Made by a program: the position numbers and the translations under genes. The notes beneath the pieces were generated by a model. That model made no database searches. It was not told where the DNA came from and worked only from the letters and a program-made list of their open reading frames with translations. DNA of 64,000 nucleotides from assembly GCF_014698045.1 (NCBI RefSeq), contig NZ_JACJSE010000023.1, positions 38,357 through 102,356 on the forward strand, in the 5' to 3' direction. Positions 37,233 through 45,221 of this stretch are shown one piece after another. Positions within the stretch are counted from its first letter, which is position 1, and the number at the start of each line of letters is the position of its first letter. Source of the DNA: Aulosira sp. FACHB-615. GTDB taxonomy: Bacteria; Cyanobacteriota; Cyanobacteriia; Cyanobacteriales; Nostocaceae.

Positions 37233-40200
37233 ATGACTCATCCTTTCCTTGAACGCCTGCGTAGTCCTGATAGCCCGGTGATTGTTTTTGACGGGGCGAT
37301 GGGGACTAACTTGCAAACCCAAAACCTGACTGCTGAAGATTTCGGCGGCGCACAATATGAAGGTTGTAACGAATATTTAGTTCATTCAAAACCCGAAGCT
37401 GTCGCTAAAGTGCATCGTGACTTTCTCGCTGCTGGTGCGGATGTCATTGAAACTGATAGTTTTGGCAGTACCTCGATTGTACTGGCAGAGTATGACTTAG
37501 CAGACCAAGCTTACTACCTCAGCAAAACCGCCGCCGAACTCGCCAAGCGTGTGGCGACGGAATTTTCCACACCCGAAAAACCCCGCTTTGTTGCAGGTTC
37601 CATCGGCCCCACCACCAAACTCCCCACCTTGGGACATATTGACTTTGACACCATGAAGGCTTCTTTTGCGGAACAAGCCGAAGCCCTCATGGATGGCGGT
37701 GTTGATTTATTGTTGGTTGAAACTTGCCAAGATGTGCTGCAAATCAAAGCTGCACTGAATGGGATAGAAGAAGCCTTTGCCAAGAAAGGCGATCGCATCC
37801 CGTTGATGGTATCGGTGACAATGGAAAGCATGGGAACAATGTTGGTAGGTACAGAAATCAATGCTGTCCTGACCATTTTGGAACCATATAAAATCGATAT
37901 TCTCGGTTTAAACTGCGCCACAGGCCCAGATTTGATGAAACCACACATCAAGTATTTGGCAGAACATTCGCCGTTTGTGGTTTCTTGTATTCCTAACGCG
38001 GGTTTACCGGAGAACGTTGGCGGTCAAGCACACTACCGCTTGACACCGCTAGAATTACGGATGGCATTAATGCACTTTGTTGAAGATTTGGGTGTCCAAG
38101 TGATCGGGGGTTGCTGTGGGACACGTCCAGAACACATTCAACAACTAGCAGAAATCGCCAAAGAATTAAAGCCAAAAGTTCGACAGCCCAGCCTCGAACC
38201 TGCGGCGGCATCAATATATACAACTCAACCTTACACCCAAGACAATTCTTTCTTAATTGTCGGTGAACGTCTCAACGCCAGTGGTTCTAAAAAATGCCGC
38301 GACTTACTCAACGCCGAAGACTGGGACGGACTGGTGTCAATGGCGCGGGCGCAAGTCAAAGAAGGCGCACACATCCTAGATGTCAACGTCGATTATGTGG
38401 GGCGTGATGGCGTGAGAGATATGCACGAACTCGTTTCGCGCATCGTGAATAATGTTACCTTACCCTTAATGCTCGACTCCACCGAATGGGAAAAAATGGA
38501 GGCGGGGTTAAAGGTAGCGGGTGGTAAATGTTTGTTAAACTCCACCAACTACGAAGACGGCGAACCGCGCTTTTTGAAAGTGCTGGAATTAGCGAAAAAG
38601 TACGGTGCGGGTGTAGTCATTGGTACGATTGATGAAGAAGGTATGGCGCGGACGGCGGAGAAAAAATTCCAAATTGCTCAACGTGCCTACCGCCAAGCTG
38701 TAGAATATGGCATCCCTGCTACAGAAATATTCTTTGATACCTTGGCTCTACCAATTTCTACGGGGATTGAAGAAGATAGAGAAAACGGCAAAGCCACCAT
38801 TGCATCTATTCGCCGCATTCGCCAAGAATTACCAGGATGTCATGTCATCTTGGGTGTGTCGAATATTTCCTTTGGACTTTCCGCCGCCGCGCGTATCGTC
38901 CTTAACTCCATGTTTCTGCACGAAGCAATGGCGGCGGGAATGGATGCGGCAATTGTTAGCGCCAACAAAATCTTACCACTAGCGAAGATTGAACCCCGTC
39001 ATCAAGAAGTTTGTCGCCAGTTGATTTACGACGAACGGAAATTTGAGGGTGATGTCTGCGTTTATGACCCCTTAGCCGAACTCACAACCTTATTTGCTGG
39101 AGTCAGTGCGAAACGGGAAAAAGGCGTTGATGAAAACCTCCCCATTGAAGAAATTCTCAAACGCCATATCATTGACGGCGAACGCATTGGTTTAGAAAAG
39201 CACCTCACCAAAGCCTTAGAAACTTACAAACCACTGGAGATTATCAATACTTTCTTGCTAGATGGGATGAAAGTAGTCGGTGAGTTGTTCGGTTCAGGAC
39301 AAATGCAGTTACCCTTCGTCTTGCAGTCAGCCGAAACCATGAAAGCGGCAGTAGCTTACCTAGAACCCTTCATGGAAAAATCCGAGGCGGGTAATAATGC
39401 TAAAGGCAAGGTGATTATTGCCACAGTTAAAGGTGATGTCCACGACATTGGGAAAAACCTAGTAGATATCATTCTTTCTAACAACGGCTACAAGGTAATT
39501 AACCTGGGAATTAAGCAGCCAGTAGAAAACATTATCGAGGCGTACAATCAACATAAAGCCGATTGTATTGCTATGAGTGGCTTGCTGGTGAAATCCACTG
39601 CCTTCATGAAAGAAAACTTGGAAGTATTCAACGAAAAGGGAATTACTGTCCCAGTAATTTTAGGCGGTGCGGCGTTAACTCCCAAGTTTGTCAATAATGA
39701 TTGCCAAAACACTTACAAAGGTAAAGTGGTTTATGGCAAAGATGCTTTCTCTGACTTGCATTTCATGGATAAATTAATGCCAGCCAAAGCTGCTGGTAAT
39801 TGGGATGACTTGCAAGGATTTTTGGATGAAGTCAGTGATGAACCAGAAATTACTAACCAAGTCATCACCAAAGACTCCCCACTCCCCATTCCCCACTCCC
39901 CACTCCCCATTGATACAAGACGTTCCGAAGCGATCGCAGTAGATATAGAACGTCCCACGCCGCCATTCTGGGGAAGCAAGTTATTACAGCCTGCGGATAT
40001 TCCTTTAGAAGAATTATTCTGGTATTTGGATTTGCAAGCTTTAATTGCGGGACAATGGCAATTCCGTAAGCCGAAGGAACAATCAAAGGAAGAATATCAG
40101 GCGTTCTTAGATGCAAAAGTTTACCCAATTTTAGAAACTTGGAAGCAGTGCATTATTGAGGAGAATTTGTTACATCCTCACGTAATTTACGGTTATTTTC

Positions 40201-40766
40201 CTTGTCAGTCTGAGGGGAATACGCTGTATGTCTATGAAACGAACCGCCGAGGCGCAGAGGGCGCGGAGGTAAGAACTAGTTTTGAGTTTCCGAGGCAAAA
40301 GTCTTCCAAAAGGCTGTGCATTGCAGATTTCTTTGCGCCCAAGGAGTCGGGGATAATTGATGTTTTCCCGATGCAGGCGGTGACTGTGGGTGACATTGCG
40401 ACAGAATACGCCCAAAAGCTGTTTGCAGATAATCAATACACCGATTATCTCTACTTCCACGGTTTAGCAGTGCAGATGGCTGAGGCTTTAGCGGAGTGGA
40501 CACACGCTAGAATTCGCCAGGAGTTAGGTTTTACTGCTGAGGAACCTGATAATATTCGGGATATTTTAGCCCAACGCTATCGCGGTTCACGCTATAGTTT
40601 TGGCTATCCAGCTTGTCCCAATATGCAAGACCAGTACAAGCAATTGGAGTTGTTAGACACTGGCAGAATTAATCTGTATATGGATGAAAGTGAACAGCTT
40701 TATCCTGAACAGTCTACAACGGCAATTATTACCTACCACCCAGTAGCGAAGTACTTTAGTGCATAG
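37233..40766 (+). CDS. metH: Cobalamin-dependent methionine synthase
   Basis: The enzyme transfers the methyl group of methyltetrahydrofolate to homocysteine. The product is 1177 residues with the standard order: homocysteine-binding domain (about 1-325; zinc cysteines in GLNCATGP and GGCCGTRPEHI), pterin-binding domain (about 335-610, GERLNASGSKK), cobalamin-binding domain (about 640-875, DVHDIGKNLVDIIL with the cobalt-ligating His), and AdoMet-dependent reactivation domain (about 900-1177). Two low-complexity stretches, DSPLPIPHSPLPI (about 881-893) and NRRGAEGAEVRTS (about 1004-1016), are encoded by intergenic repeat DNA. No cobalamin riboswitch was recognised in the 180-base leader. Confidence 0.96.
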   Translation: MTHPFLERLRSPDSPVIVFDGAMGTNLQTQNLTAEDFGGAQYEGCNEYLVHSKPEAVAKVHRDFLAAGADVIETDSFGSTSIVLAEYDLADQAYYLSKTAAELAKRVATEFSTPEKPRFVAGSIGPTTKLPTLGHIDFDTMKASFAEQAEALMDGGVDLLLVETCQDVLQIKAALNGIEEAFAKKGDRIPLMVSVTMESMGTMLVGTEINAVLTILEPYKIDILGLNCATGPDLMKPHIKYLAEHSPFVVSCIPNAGLPENVGGQAHYRLTPLELRMALMHFVEDLGVQVIGGCCGTRPEHIQQLAEIAKELKPKVRQPSLEPAAASIYTTQPYTQDNSFLIVGERLNASGSKKCRDLLNAEDWDGLVSMARAQVKEGAHILDVNVDYVGRDGVRDMHELVSRIVNNVTLPLMLDSTEWEKMEAGLKVAGGKCLLNSTNYEDGEPRFLKVLELAKKYGAGVVIGTIDEEGMARTAEKKFQIAQRAYRQAVEYGIPATEIFFDTLALPISTGIEEDRENGKATIASIRRIRQELPGCHVILGVSNISFGLSAAARIVLNSMFLHEAMAAGMDAAIVSANKILPLAKIEPRHQEVCRQLIYDERKFEGDVCVYDPLAELTTLFAGVSAKREKGVDENLPIEEILKRHIIDGERIGLEKHLTKALETYKPLEIINTFLLDGMKVVGELFGSGQMQLPFVLQSAETMKAAVAYLEPFMEKSEAGNNAKGKVIIATVKGDVHDIGKNLVDIILSNNGYKVINLGIKQPVENIIEAYNQHKADCIAMSGLLVKSTAFMKENLEVFNEKGITVPVILGGAALTPKFVNNDCQNTYKGKVVYGKDAFSDLHFMDKLMPAKAAGNWDDLQGFLDEVSDEPEITNQVITKDSPLPIPHSPLPIDTRRSEAIAVDIERPTPPFWGSKLLQPADIPLEELFWYLDLQALIAGQWQFRKPKEQSKEEYQAFLDAKVYPILETWKQCIIEENLLHPHVIYGYFPCQSEGNTLYVYETNRRGAEGAEVRTSFEFPRQKSSKRLCIADFFAPKESGIIDVFPMQAVTVGDIATEYAQKLFADNQYTDYLYFHGLAVQMAEALAEWTHARIRQELGFTAEEPDNIRDILAQRYRGSRYSFGYPACPNMQDQYKQLELLDTGRINLYMDESEQLYPEQSTTAIITYHPVAKYFSA
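39873..39912 (+). repeat. GGGGAGT-type repeat inserted in metH
   Basis: CCCCACTCCCCATTCCCC-type tandem units, the reverse complement of the GGGGAGTGGGGAATGGGG tract at 14236-14300, lie in frame within the linker between the cobalamin and reactivation domains. They add about 13 residues (SPLPIPHSPLPI). Confidence 0.7.
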
Positions 40767-41257
40767 GTAATTAAGGGTGTGAGGGTGTACTTCGGCTGCA
40801 CTCAGTAACCAGGGTGAGGTATTCACAACCCTTACACCCCTAAACCCCTACACCCATTCTCTACAGTTAAGAGAATAGTAGGTTGGGTGTAGCGATAGCG
40901 TAACCCAACAAAGTATGCGTGAATGTTGGGTTGGTTCCGTTCCTTCACCCTTAAACCTTGAGTACTGACGCAAAAACTCTCTTAAACTCTTATAACTTTG
41001 TGTCCTACCCTTCGGGAAGCCACTTCGTGTCTATGCGTCCTTTGCGGTTCGTTTTTCCATAATTTTGCGCCAGTCATAACCTTTTTCCTCCCACATCTGT
41101 ATTCTGCGGATGAGTAGAATCTGGGGTTGTAGTATTTAGTATGGCGTGCTAAAAGTGTTTAGTTGCATTCTGAATCGGAAGTCACAGCAGTGTCTCTTAA
41201 ATGTTAATGCTGCACTAACAGTACCTCAAAATTCAATTGAATGCTCTGTAAGGAAAC
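40767..41257. other. Intergenic region with MITE copy
   Basis: No gene is supported. It contains a GGTGTGAGGGTGT low-complexity stretch with a matching C-rich partner (about 40774-40855), and a copy of the AGGACTTACGCAA-type element at about 40964-41077. Confidence 0.55.
40964..41077 (-). mobile_element. AGGACTTACGCAA-family MITE, copy B (degenerate ends)
   Basis: The ends ACTGACGCAA (about 40964-40973) and TTGCGCCAGTCAT (41065-41077) are diverged versions of the element termini. The interior shares CTACCCTTCGGGAAGCCAC and TCCTTTGCGGTTCG with the copies at 17742 and 44820. Confidence 0.6.
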
Positions 41258-41689
41258 ATGGTCAAACCGATGTCTGAAAAGCTTGAAGAACAATCAAAAC
41301 CAGAAAAACCCGAAAGATCAGAACGATACGAAAGGTCAGAAAGATCAGAACGATACGAAAGATCCGAAAGATACGAAAGATCCGAAAGATACGACAGCTC
41401 AGATAGCTCAGAAAAACCAGAAAAATTTTATCCCACACAACATCTAAAAGTCTATCAAACGAGTGATGCCGGACAGTTAATAATTTGTGAATGTCGTCAT
41501 TGTTCGACTCCATTATCTATTGATGTGATTTTTCTCACACCACAAAATTCTAAACCTAAACCAAAAAATAAACCTGATACTCAACAAGATGATGTGATGA
41601 AATGTCCTAATTGTGGACGTGTCCCCATATTTTTAGAAGGCTGTGCTGTGCAGTCAATTGCCCAACTACCTTCTTCACCGTGGCAATAG
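41258..41689 (+). CDS. Small zinc-ribbon protein with SERYE repeats
   Basis: The product is 143 residues. Residues about 16-52 are a tandem array of KPERSERYERSER-type pentapeptides, strongly charged and probably unstructured. The remainder has two cysteine pairs, CECRHC (about 75-80) and CPNCGR (about 118-123), which look like the knuckles of a zinc ribbon. An AAGGA ribosome binding site lies 4-8 bases before the ATG at 41258. The family is unknown to me. The charged array is encoded by short tandem DNA repeats, so its length may vary between strains. Confidence 0.75.
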   Translation: MVKPMSEKLEEQSKPEKPERSERYERSERSERYERSERYERSERYDSSDSSEKPEKFYPTQHLKVYQTSDAGQLIICECRHCSTPLSIDVIFLTPQNSKPKPKNKPDTQQDDVMKCPNCGRVPIFLEGCAVQSIAQLPSSPWQ

Positions 41690-41823
41690 TTTTTCTACCC
41701 ATCATTAACCATCATTGAATTTGTTTGAGGAAATGAGGTAGTTGTGATGGGTATTCCTGTTTATTTGGTAAATAATATAGCAGAAGGCATTTATCCCACT
41801 GTTTGCACTGGCTAAAAAATTCT

Positions 41824-42396
41824 ATGATTCCCCAGGAAACTGATACAAAAGCAGCTAATACCTCATCAAAAACATGGCGTGGTTGGCGAGAAAATTTAAC
41901 TTTAGTAGCGATCGCTTTATTATTGGCAGTATTAATCAGAACTTTTGTGGCGGAACCTCGCTACATCCCTTCTGATTCTATGGTGCCAACTTTATATGAA
42001 GGCGATCGCTTGGTGGTCGAAAAAATTTCTTACCATTTTCAACCTCCCGCCACTGGGGATATCGTAGTTTTTCAGGCCCCCGAAGAATTACAGAAACGCG
42101 GCTACCCCAAAGACCAAGCTTTTATTAAACGGGTAATTGCTACACCAGGGGAAATTATTAAAGTGGCTGGTGGTAAAGTTTATCTCAATAATCAACCTTT
42201 GCTAGAAGATTACATCGCTGAACCAGCAAATCAGCCATTCCCGCCAGTACAGGTTCCACCAGATGAGTTGTTTGTCATGGGAGACAACCGCAACGACAGT
42301 AACGATTCCCGTTATTGGGGCTTTCTCCCTAGACAAAATATCATCGGTCGCGCCGTATTTCGCTTTTGGCCATTACACCGCATTGGGTTTATTTAA
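41824..42396 (+). CDS. lepB: Signal peptidase I
   Basis: The membrane-bound serine protease cleaves signal peptides of exported proteins. From the ATG at 41824 the product is 190 residues. One N-terminal membrane helix (NLTVAIALLLAVLIRTFV-like, about 22-40) is followed by box B with the catalytic Ser in IPSDSMVPTL, box D with the catalytic Lys in FIKRVIATPGE, and box E GDNRNDSNDSRYWG. The TTG at 41803 would add seven residues and seems less likely. Cyanobacteria usually have two lepB paralogues serving the thylakoid and plasma membrane; which one this is cannot be said. Confidence 0.93.
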   Translation: MIPQETDTKAANTSSKTWRGWRENLTLVAIALLLAVLIRTFVAEPRYIPSDSMVPTLYEGDRLVVEKISYHFQPPATGDIVVFQAPEELQKRGYPKDQAFIKRVIATPGEIIKVAGGKVYLNNQPLLEDYIAEPANQPFPPVQVPPDELFVMGDNRNDSNDSRYWGFLPRQNIIGRAVFRFWPLHRIGFI

Positions 42397-42401
42397 TCTT
42401 A

Positions 42402-42550
42402 AGTGGGAGTTGGGAGTTGGGAGTTGGGGGACACGGGAGACACGGGGGACAAGGAAGCAATCTTTCTACCTTGTCTTCCCCCTCTACCTTGTCTCCCCTC
42501 TCTACCTTGTCTCCCCTCTCTACCTTGTCTCCCCCCACTCAGCACTCAGC
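42402..42550. repeat. Low-complexity tandem repeats after lepB
   Basis: GGGAGTT units (42405-42425) are followed by four 18-base units CTACCTTGTCTCCCCTCT starting at 42466, 42484, 42502 and 42520. The short frames here are repeat readings, not genes. Confidence 0.7.
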
Positions 42551-42562
42551 ACTCTATAAAAA

Positions 42563-43333
42563 TTACGGAAATTTTCTCTCCCGCACTTCAATAGTGTAAT
42601 CTTGTACCGCTTGAGTAATTGTTTCCCGCAGGTTGGTGTAGGTTTTAGCAAATGGTGGTTGCTTGGCGGAAAGACCAAGAACATCTGAAGTGACTAACAC
42701 TTGACCATCGCAGTAGGAACCAGCACCAATCCCAATTGTGGGAATGCTGAGTTTTTCGGTGATTTGCCTTGCCAAATCTGCGGGAATATGCTCTAACACA
42801 ATGGAGAAGACACCCGCTTGTTCTAAGGCGATCGCTTCATTTAAAATTCTCTCTGCTTGTTCTTCAGTCTTTCCTTGTTGGCGCAAACCTAGTTGATGAA
42901 CTGATTGCGGTGTCAATCCCACATGACCCATCACCGGGATTCCCGCCTGGACTAAACGTGCTATGGTTTCTACCATCGCTGGATAGCCACCTTCTAGTTT
43001 GACGGCTTGCGCTCCAGTTTCCTTCAATATTCTGCCGGCTGAGTGCATAGCTTGAGCAATACTTTCTTGATAAGTCAAGAATGGTAAATCAACCACCACT
43101 AAAGCGCGTTTGACACCACGACGTACTGCTTTAGCATGAAATAGCATTTCCTCTAGGGTAATGGGGAGTGTGGTTTCATAACCTAAAACCACCGCCATCG
43201 AGTCTCCGACCAAAATTAAGTCTACACCAGCCGCGTCGATCAGTTGGGCGATCGCATAATCCCAAGCAGTTAACGCTGCGATCGCACGTCCCTGTTGTTT
43301 CCATTGAATTAATTGCTGGGTAGTAACTGGCAT
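42563..43333 (-). CDS. panB: 3-methyl-2-oxobutanoate hydroxymethyltransferase
   Basis: The enzyme makes ketopantoate from alpha-ketoisovalerate and methylenetetrahydrofolate in pantothenate (coenzyme A) synthesis. Starting at MPVTTQQLIQWKQQGR the product is 256 residues, normal for PanB, with VGDSMAVVLGYETTLP, LVVVDLPFLTYQ, VKLEGG, GHVGLTPQ, and IGIGAGSYCDGQVLV. An upstream ATG at 43492 is in frame but would add 53 residues made of PTPYSLL heptapeptides from the adjacent satellite, so it is not chosen. The gene follows the propeller-protein gene on the same strand. Confidence 0.93.
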   Translation of the reverse strand: MPVTTQQLIQWKQQGRAIAALTAWDYAIAQLIDAAGVDLILVGDSMAVVLGYETTLPITLEEMLFHAKAVRRGVKRALVVVDLPFLTYQESIAQAMHSAGRILKETGAQAVKLEGGYPAMVETIARLVQAGIPVMGHVGLTPQSVHQLGLRQQGKTEEQAERILNEAIALEQAGVFSIVLEHIPADLARQITEKLSIPTIGIGAGSYCDGQVLVTSDVLGLSAKQPPFAKTYTNLRETITQAVQDYTIEVRERKFP

Positions 43334-43342
43334 TTTTGACTG

Positions 43343-43454
43343 GGGAGTAGGGAGTAGGGAGTAGGGAGTAGGGAGTAGGGAGTAGGGAGTAGGGAGTAGG
43401 GAGTAGGGAGTAGGGAGTAGGGAGTAGGGAGTAGGGAGTAGGGAGTAGGGAGTA
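43343..43454. repeat. GGGAGTA heptamer satellite, 16 units
   Basis: Sixteen perfect tandem copies of GGGAGTA occupy 112 bases immediately upstream of panB. Because seven is not a multiple of three, every frame cycles through the same heptapeptide, so a long in-frame N-terminal extension of panB appears without being genuine. Confidence 0.9.
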
Positions 43455-43504
43455 GGGAGAGGAAACAAGGAATTACTATTCCCCATTCCCAACTCACCAC
43501 TCCC

Positions 43505-44626
43505 TCATTTCACTGCACGAGTAAAAGCAAGATGGGGTTTTGCACCACCCATTTTGGGCATTAACCAAGCTAAACCTTCACTAGTGCCGATCCATAATTT
43601 ATTACTAATATCTGGTACAAGCGCAAGCACTCGACTAGAAGGGAGTCCTGCAACTTGATCTAAAAGTGCGCCTGTGTGTGGATTTAATCGTAACAAACCA
43701 TTGTTTGTCCCTACCCAAACACTACCATCTTGGGCAAATTTGATTGCTGTGACATTCCGTCCCCGCAATGGAGTCACCGATCGCAATACTTTATCTGTTT
43801 TTGGGTCAATTACCAGCAAATTGTTAGCCATTCCCGCCCAAATTAACCCTTCTGGACTAATAGCTAAAGTTTGCACTGTTGTACCGGGTAAACCGTCAAT
43901 CCGCTTCATAATATAAGCGTTGGTAGTATTTACACGTACCAAACCATCTAAAGTCCCCACCCACAGTTGACCTTCTGCATCTAAAGTTAAGGTGTTGGCG
44001 CTGACTCCAGGTAAATTTTTCACTGTCGTCATAATTAAGCCTTGGTCAGGACTAATTAAAGCTAAACCGCTATCAGTACCCACCCACAAGTAACCGCGCT
44101 TGTCAACTAACATCGACAACACCCGCTTGGAAGGTAAAAACAAATTCTGCGCTGTAATTTCATTTGTCCGGGGGTCAACTCGCTTCAGTCCTTCATAAGT
44201 TCCTACCCATAAACGCCCCACTTTGTCTTGAGCTAAAGCACCGATCGCCACATTCGGTAAATTTACCCGCGCTAATATTTTACCTGTCTTGGGGTCAATC
44301 CGCGATAATCCCCGCCAATAACCCACCCACAAATTTCCTTTAAAGTCTTTCAGCAAGTTACTGACACGGTAATCTGTTTCTATTGACCTTTCCTCCAGAT
44401 TTCTCTCGTCTGGTAAAGGTTTAACTTGTGGCGGTGGTGCAGAAGCTGGGTAAGAAGGAGTCACTTGCGATCGCTGAACATCTGGAGTCAGAGTTGATGG
44501 ATTTTCACTATTGGTTTGCGCCTGGGCTGGATTTGTCATCATTACCAGGCCAATGTTTGGTAAAGTCATCAACCCCAGCAAAATCGAAGTCGTCAAAAAA
44601 CTTATATGCTTGCGAAACAATACCAC
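43505..44626 (-). CDS. Secreted two-component-propeller-type repeat protein
   Basis: The product is 373 residues. A signal peptide covers about 1-36 (TSILLGLMTLPNIGLVMM..AQA), followed by a proline-rich linker (about 40-80). From about 90 to 365 there are repeated LWVGTxxGLxRVDPxTxxI blades, the pattern of Reg_prop and related beta-propellers. I count six or seven blades of about 42 residues. Such propellers form the sensor part of hybrid kinases, but here no kinase follows, so the protein is a free exported propeller of unknown ligand. It is upstream of panB on the same strand, separated by the heptamer satellite. Confidence 0.85.
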   Translation of the reverse strand: MVLFRKHISFLTTSILLGLMTLPNIGLVMMTNPAQAQTNSENPSTLTPDVQRSQVTPSYPASAPPPQVKPLPDERNLEERSIETDYRVSNLLKDFKGNLWVGYWRGLSRIDPKTGKILARVNLPNVAIGALAQDKVGRLWVGTYEGLKRVDPRTNEITAQNLFLPSKRVLSMLVDKRGYLWVGTDSGLALISPDQGLIMTTVKNLPGVSANTLTLDAEGQLWVGTLDGLVRVNTTNAYIMKRIDGLPGTTVQTLAISPEGLIWAGMANNLLVIDPKTDKVLRSVTPLRGRNVTAIKFAQDGSVWVGTNNGLLRLNPHTGALLDQVAGLPSSRVLALVPDISNKLWIGTSEGLAWLMPKMGGAKPHLAFTRAVK

Positions 44627-44819
44627 GGTGACATTTCCTCAAAAGACAGTAAGTTTAGCCATTACCTAAATTGGCAGGCGGTTAAACTCAGTATTCCCTT
44701 TGTTGATATTGTTTAAATCGTCTTCAGGTATTTTTCCCAGAAATTACTGATTAAGCATTTCGGTTTAAGCACTTGAGTCAAGGATGCGATATTTTAAATA
44801 ATCTAGATTTGTTAAGTAC

Positions 44820-44937
44820 AGGACTTACGCAAAATCATGAAAAAACGAACCGCAAAGGGCGCATAGACGCGATAGCGGCTTCCCGCAGGGTAGGACACGA
44901 AGTTAAGAGGATTTGAGAGGGTTCTTGCGTAAGTCCT
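44820..44937 (+). mobile_element. AGGACTTACGCAA-family MITE, copy C (perfect ends)
   Basis: Perfect 13-base terminal inverted repeats AGGACTTACGCAA (44820-44832) and TTGCGTAAGTCCT (44925-44937) bound a 118-base element with no ORF. Two more copies in the window (17742-17858 and 40964-41077) share its interior. It is a classic non-autonomous element; no transposase gene is present in the window. Confidence 0.8.
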
Positions 44938-45055
44938 AAAGTATTTTTTACCTTGTTAAAGGCATAATCGCAAAAAGTTCTGAGAACCTATTTTTATAAT
45001 TCCCAAAATTAGGCTGTTAAACATTGATTGTATAGATACAACTTATAATTTTTTT

Positions 45056-45135
45056 AGCCTGCGTTCGGCTGGGGCTTTGCCGTAGGCTAGGCAGGCTTCG
45101 TTCATCTAGACGCGACTTCAGTCGTCCGGCTTATT
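45056..45135 (+). repeat. Dispersed structured repeat GCAGGCTT..CGACTTCAGTCG, copy 1
   Basis: The segment GGCAGGCTTCGTTCATCTAG, then CGCGACTTCAGTCGTCCGGC, matches 53457-53505 with scattered substitutions. A small hairpin CGACTTCAGTCG is kept in both. Such repeats are frequent in Nostoc-type genomes. Confidence 0.6.
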
Positions 45136-45221
45136 GTTAATTGATATTTTAAAAAAGCTACGGCGATGCCTACAACAAAGGCATCGCGGATTTTAGATCA
45201 TCTCTAAAATCCCAAATCGAT

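Larger units (their letters stand above)
44627..45221. other. Intergenic region with MITE and dispersed repeat
   Basis: About 595 bases without a gene. It contains the best-preserved AGGACTTACGCAA element (44820-44937) and a copy of the GCAGGCTTCGTT/CGACTTCAGTCG repeat (about 45056-45135). Confidence 0.6.

Noticed and set aside
41241..41447. Alternative 68-residue frame over the SERYE array
   Set aside because: It reads the same tandem repeats in another frame; the 143-residue frame has a ribosome site and cysteine motifs.
43334..43492. N-terminal extension of panB
   Set aside because: It consists of PTPYSLL units coded by the GGGAGTA satellite; the normal PanB start is at 43333.
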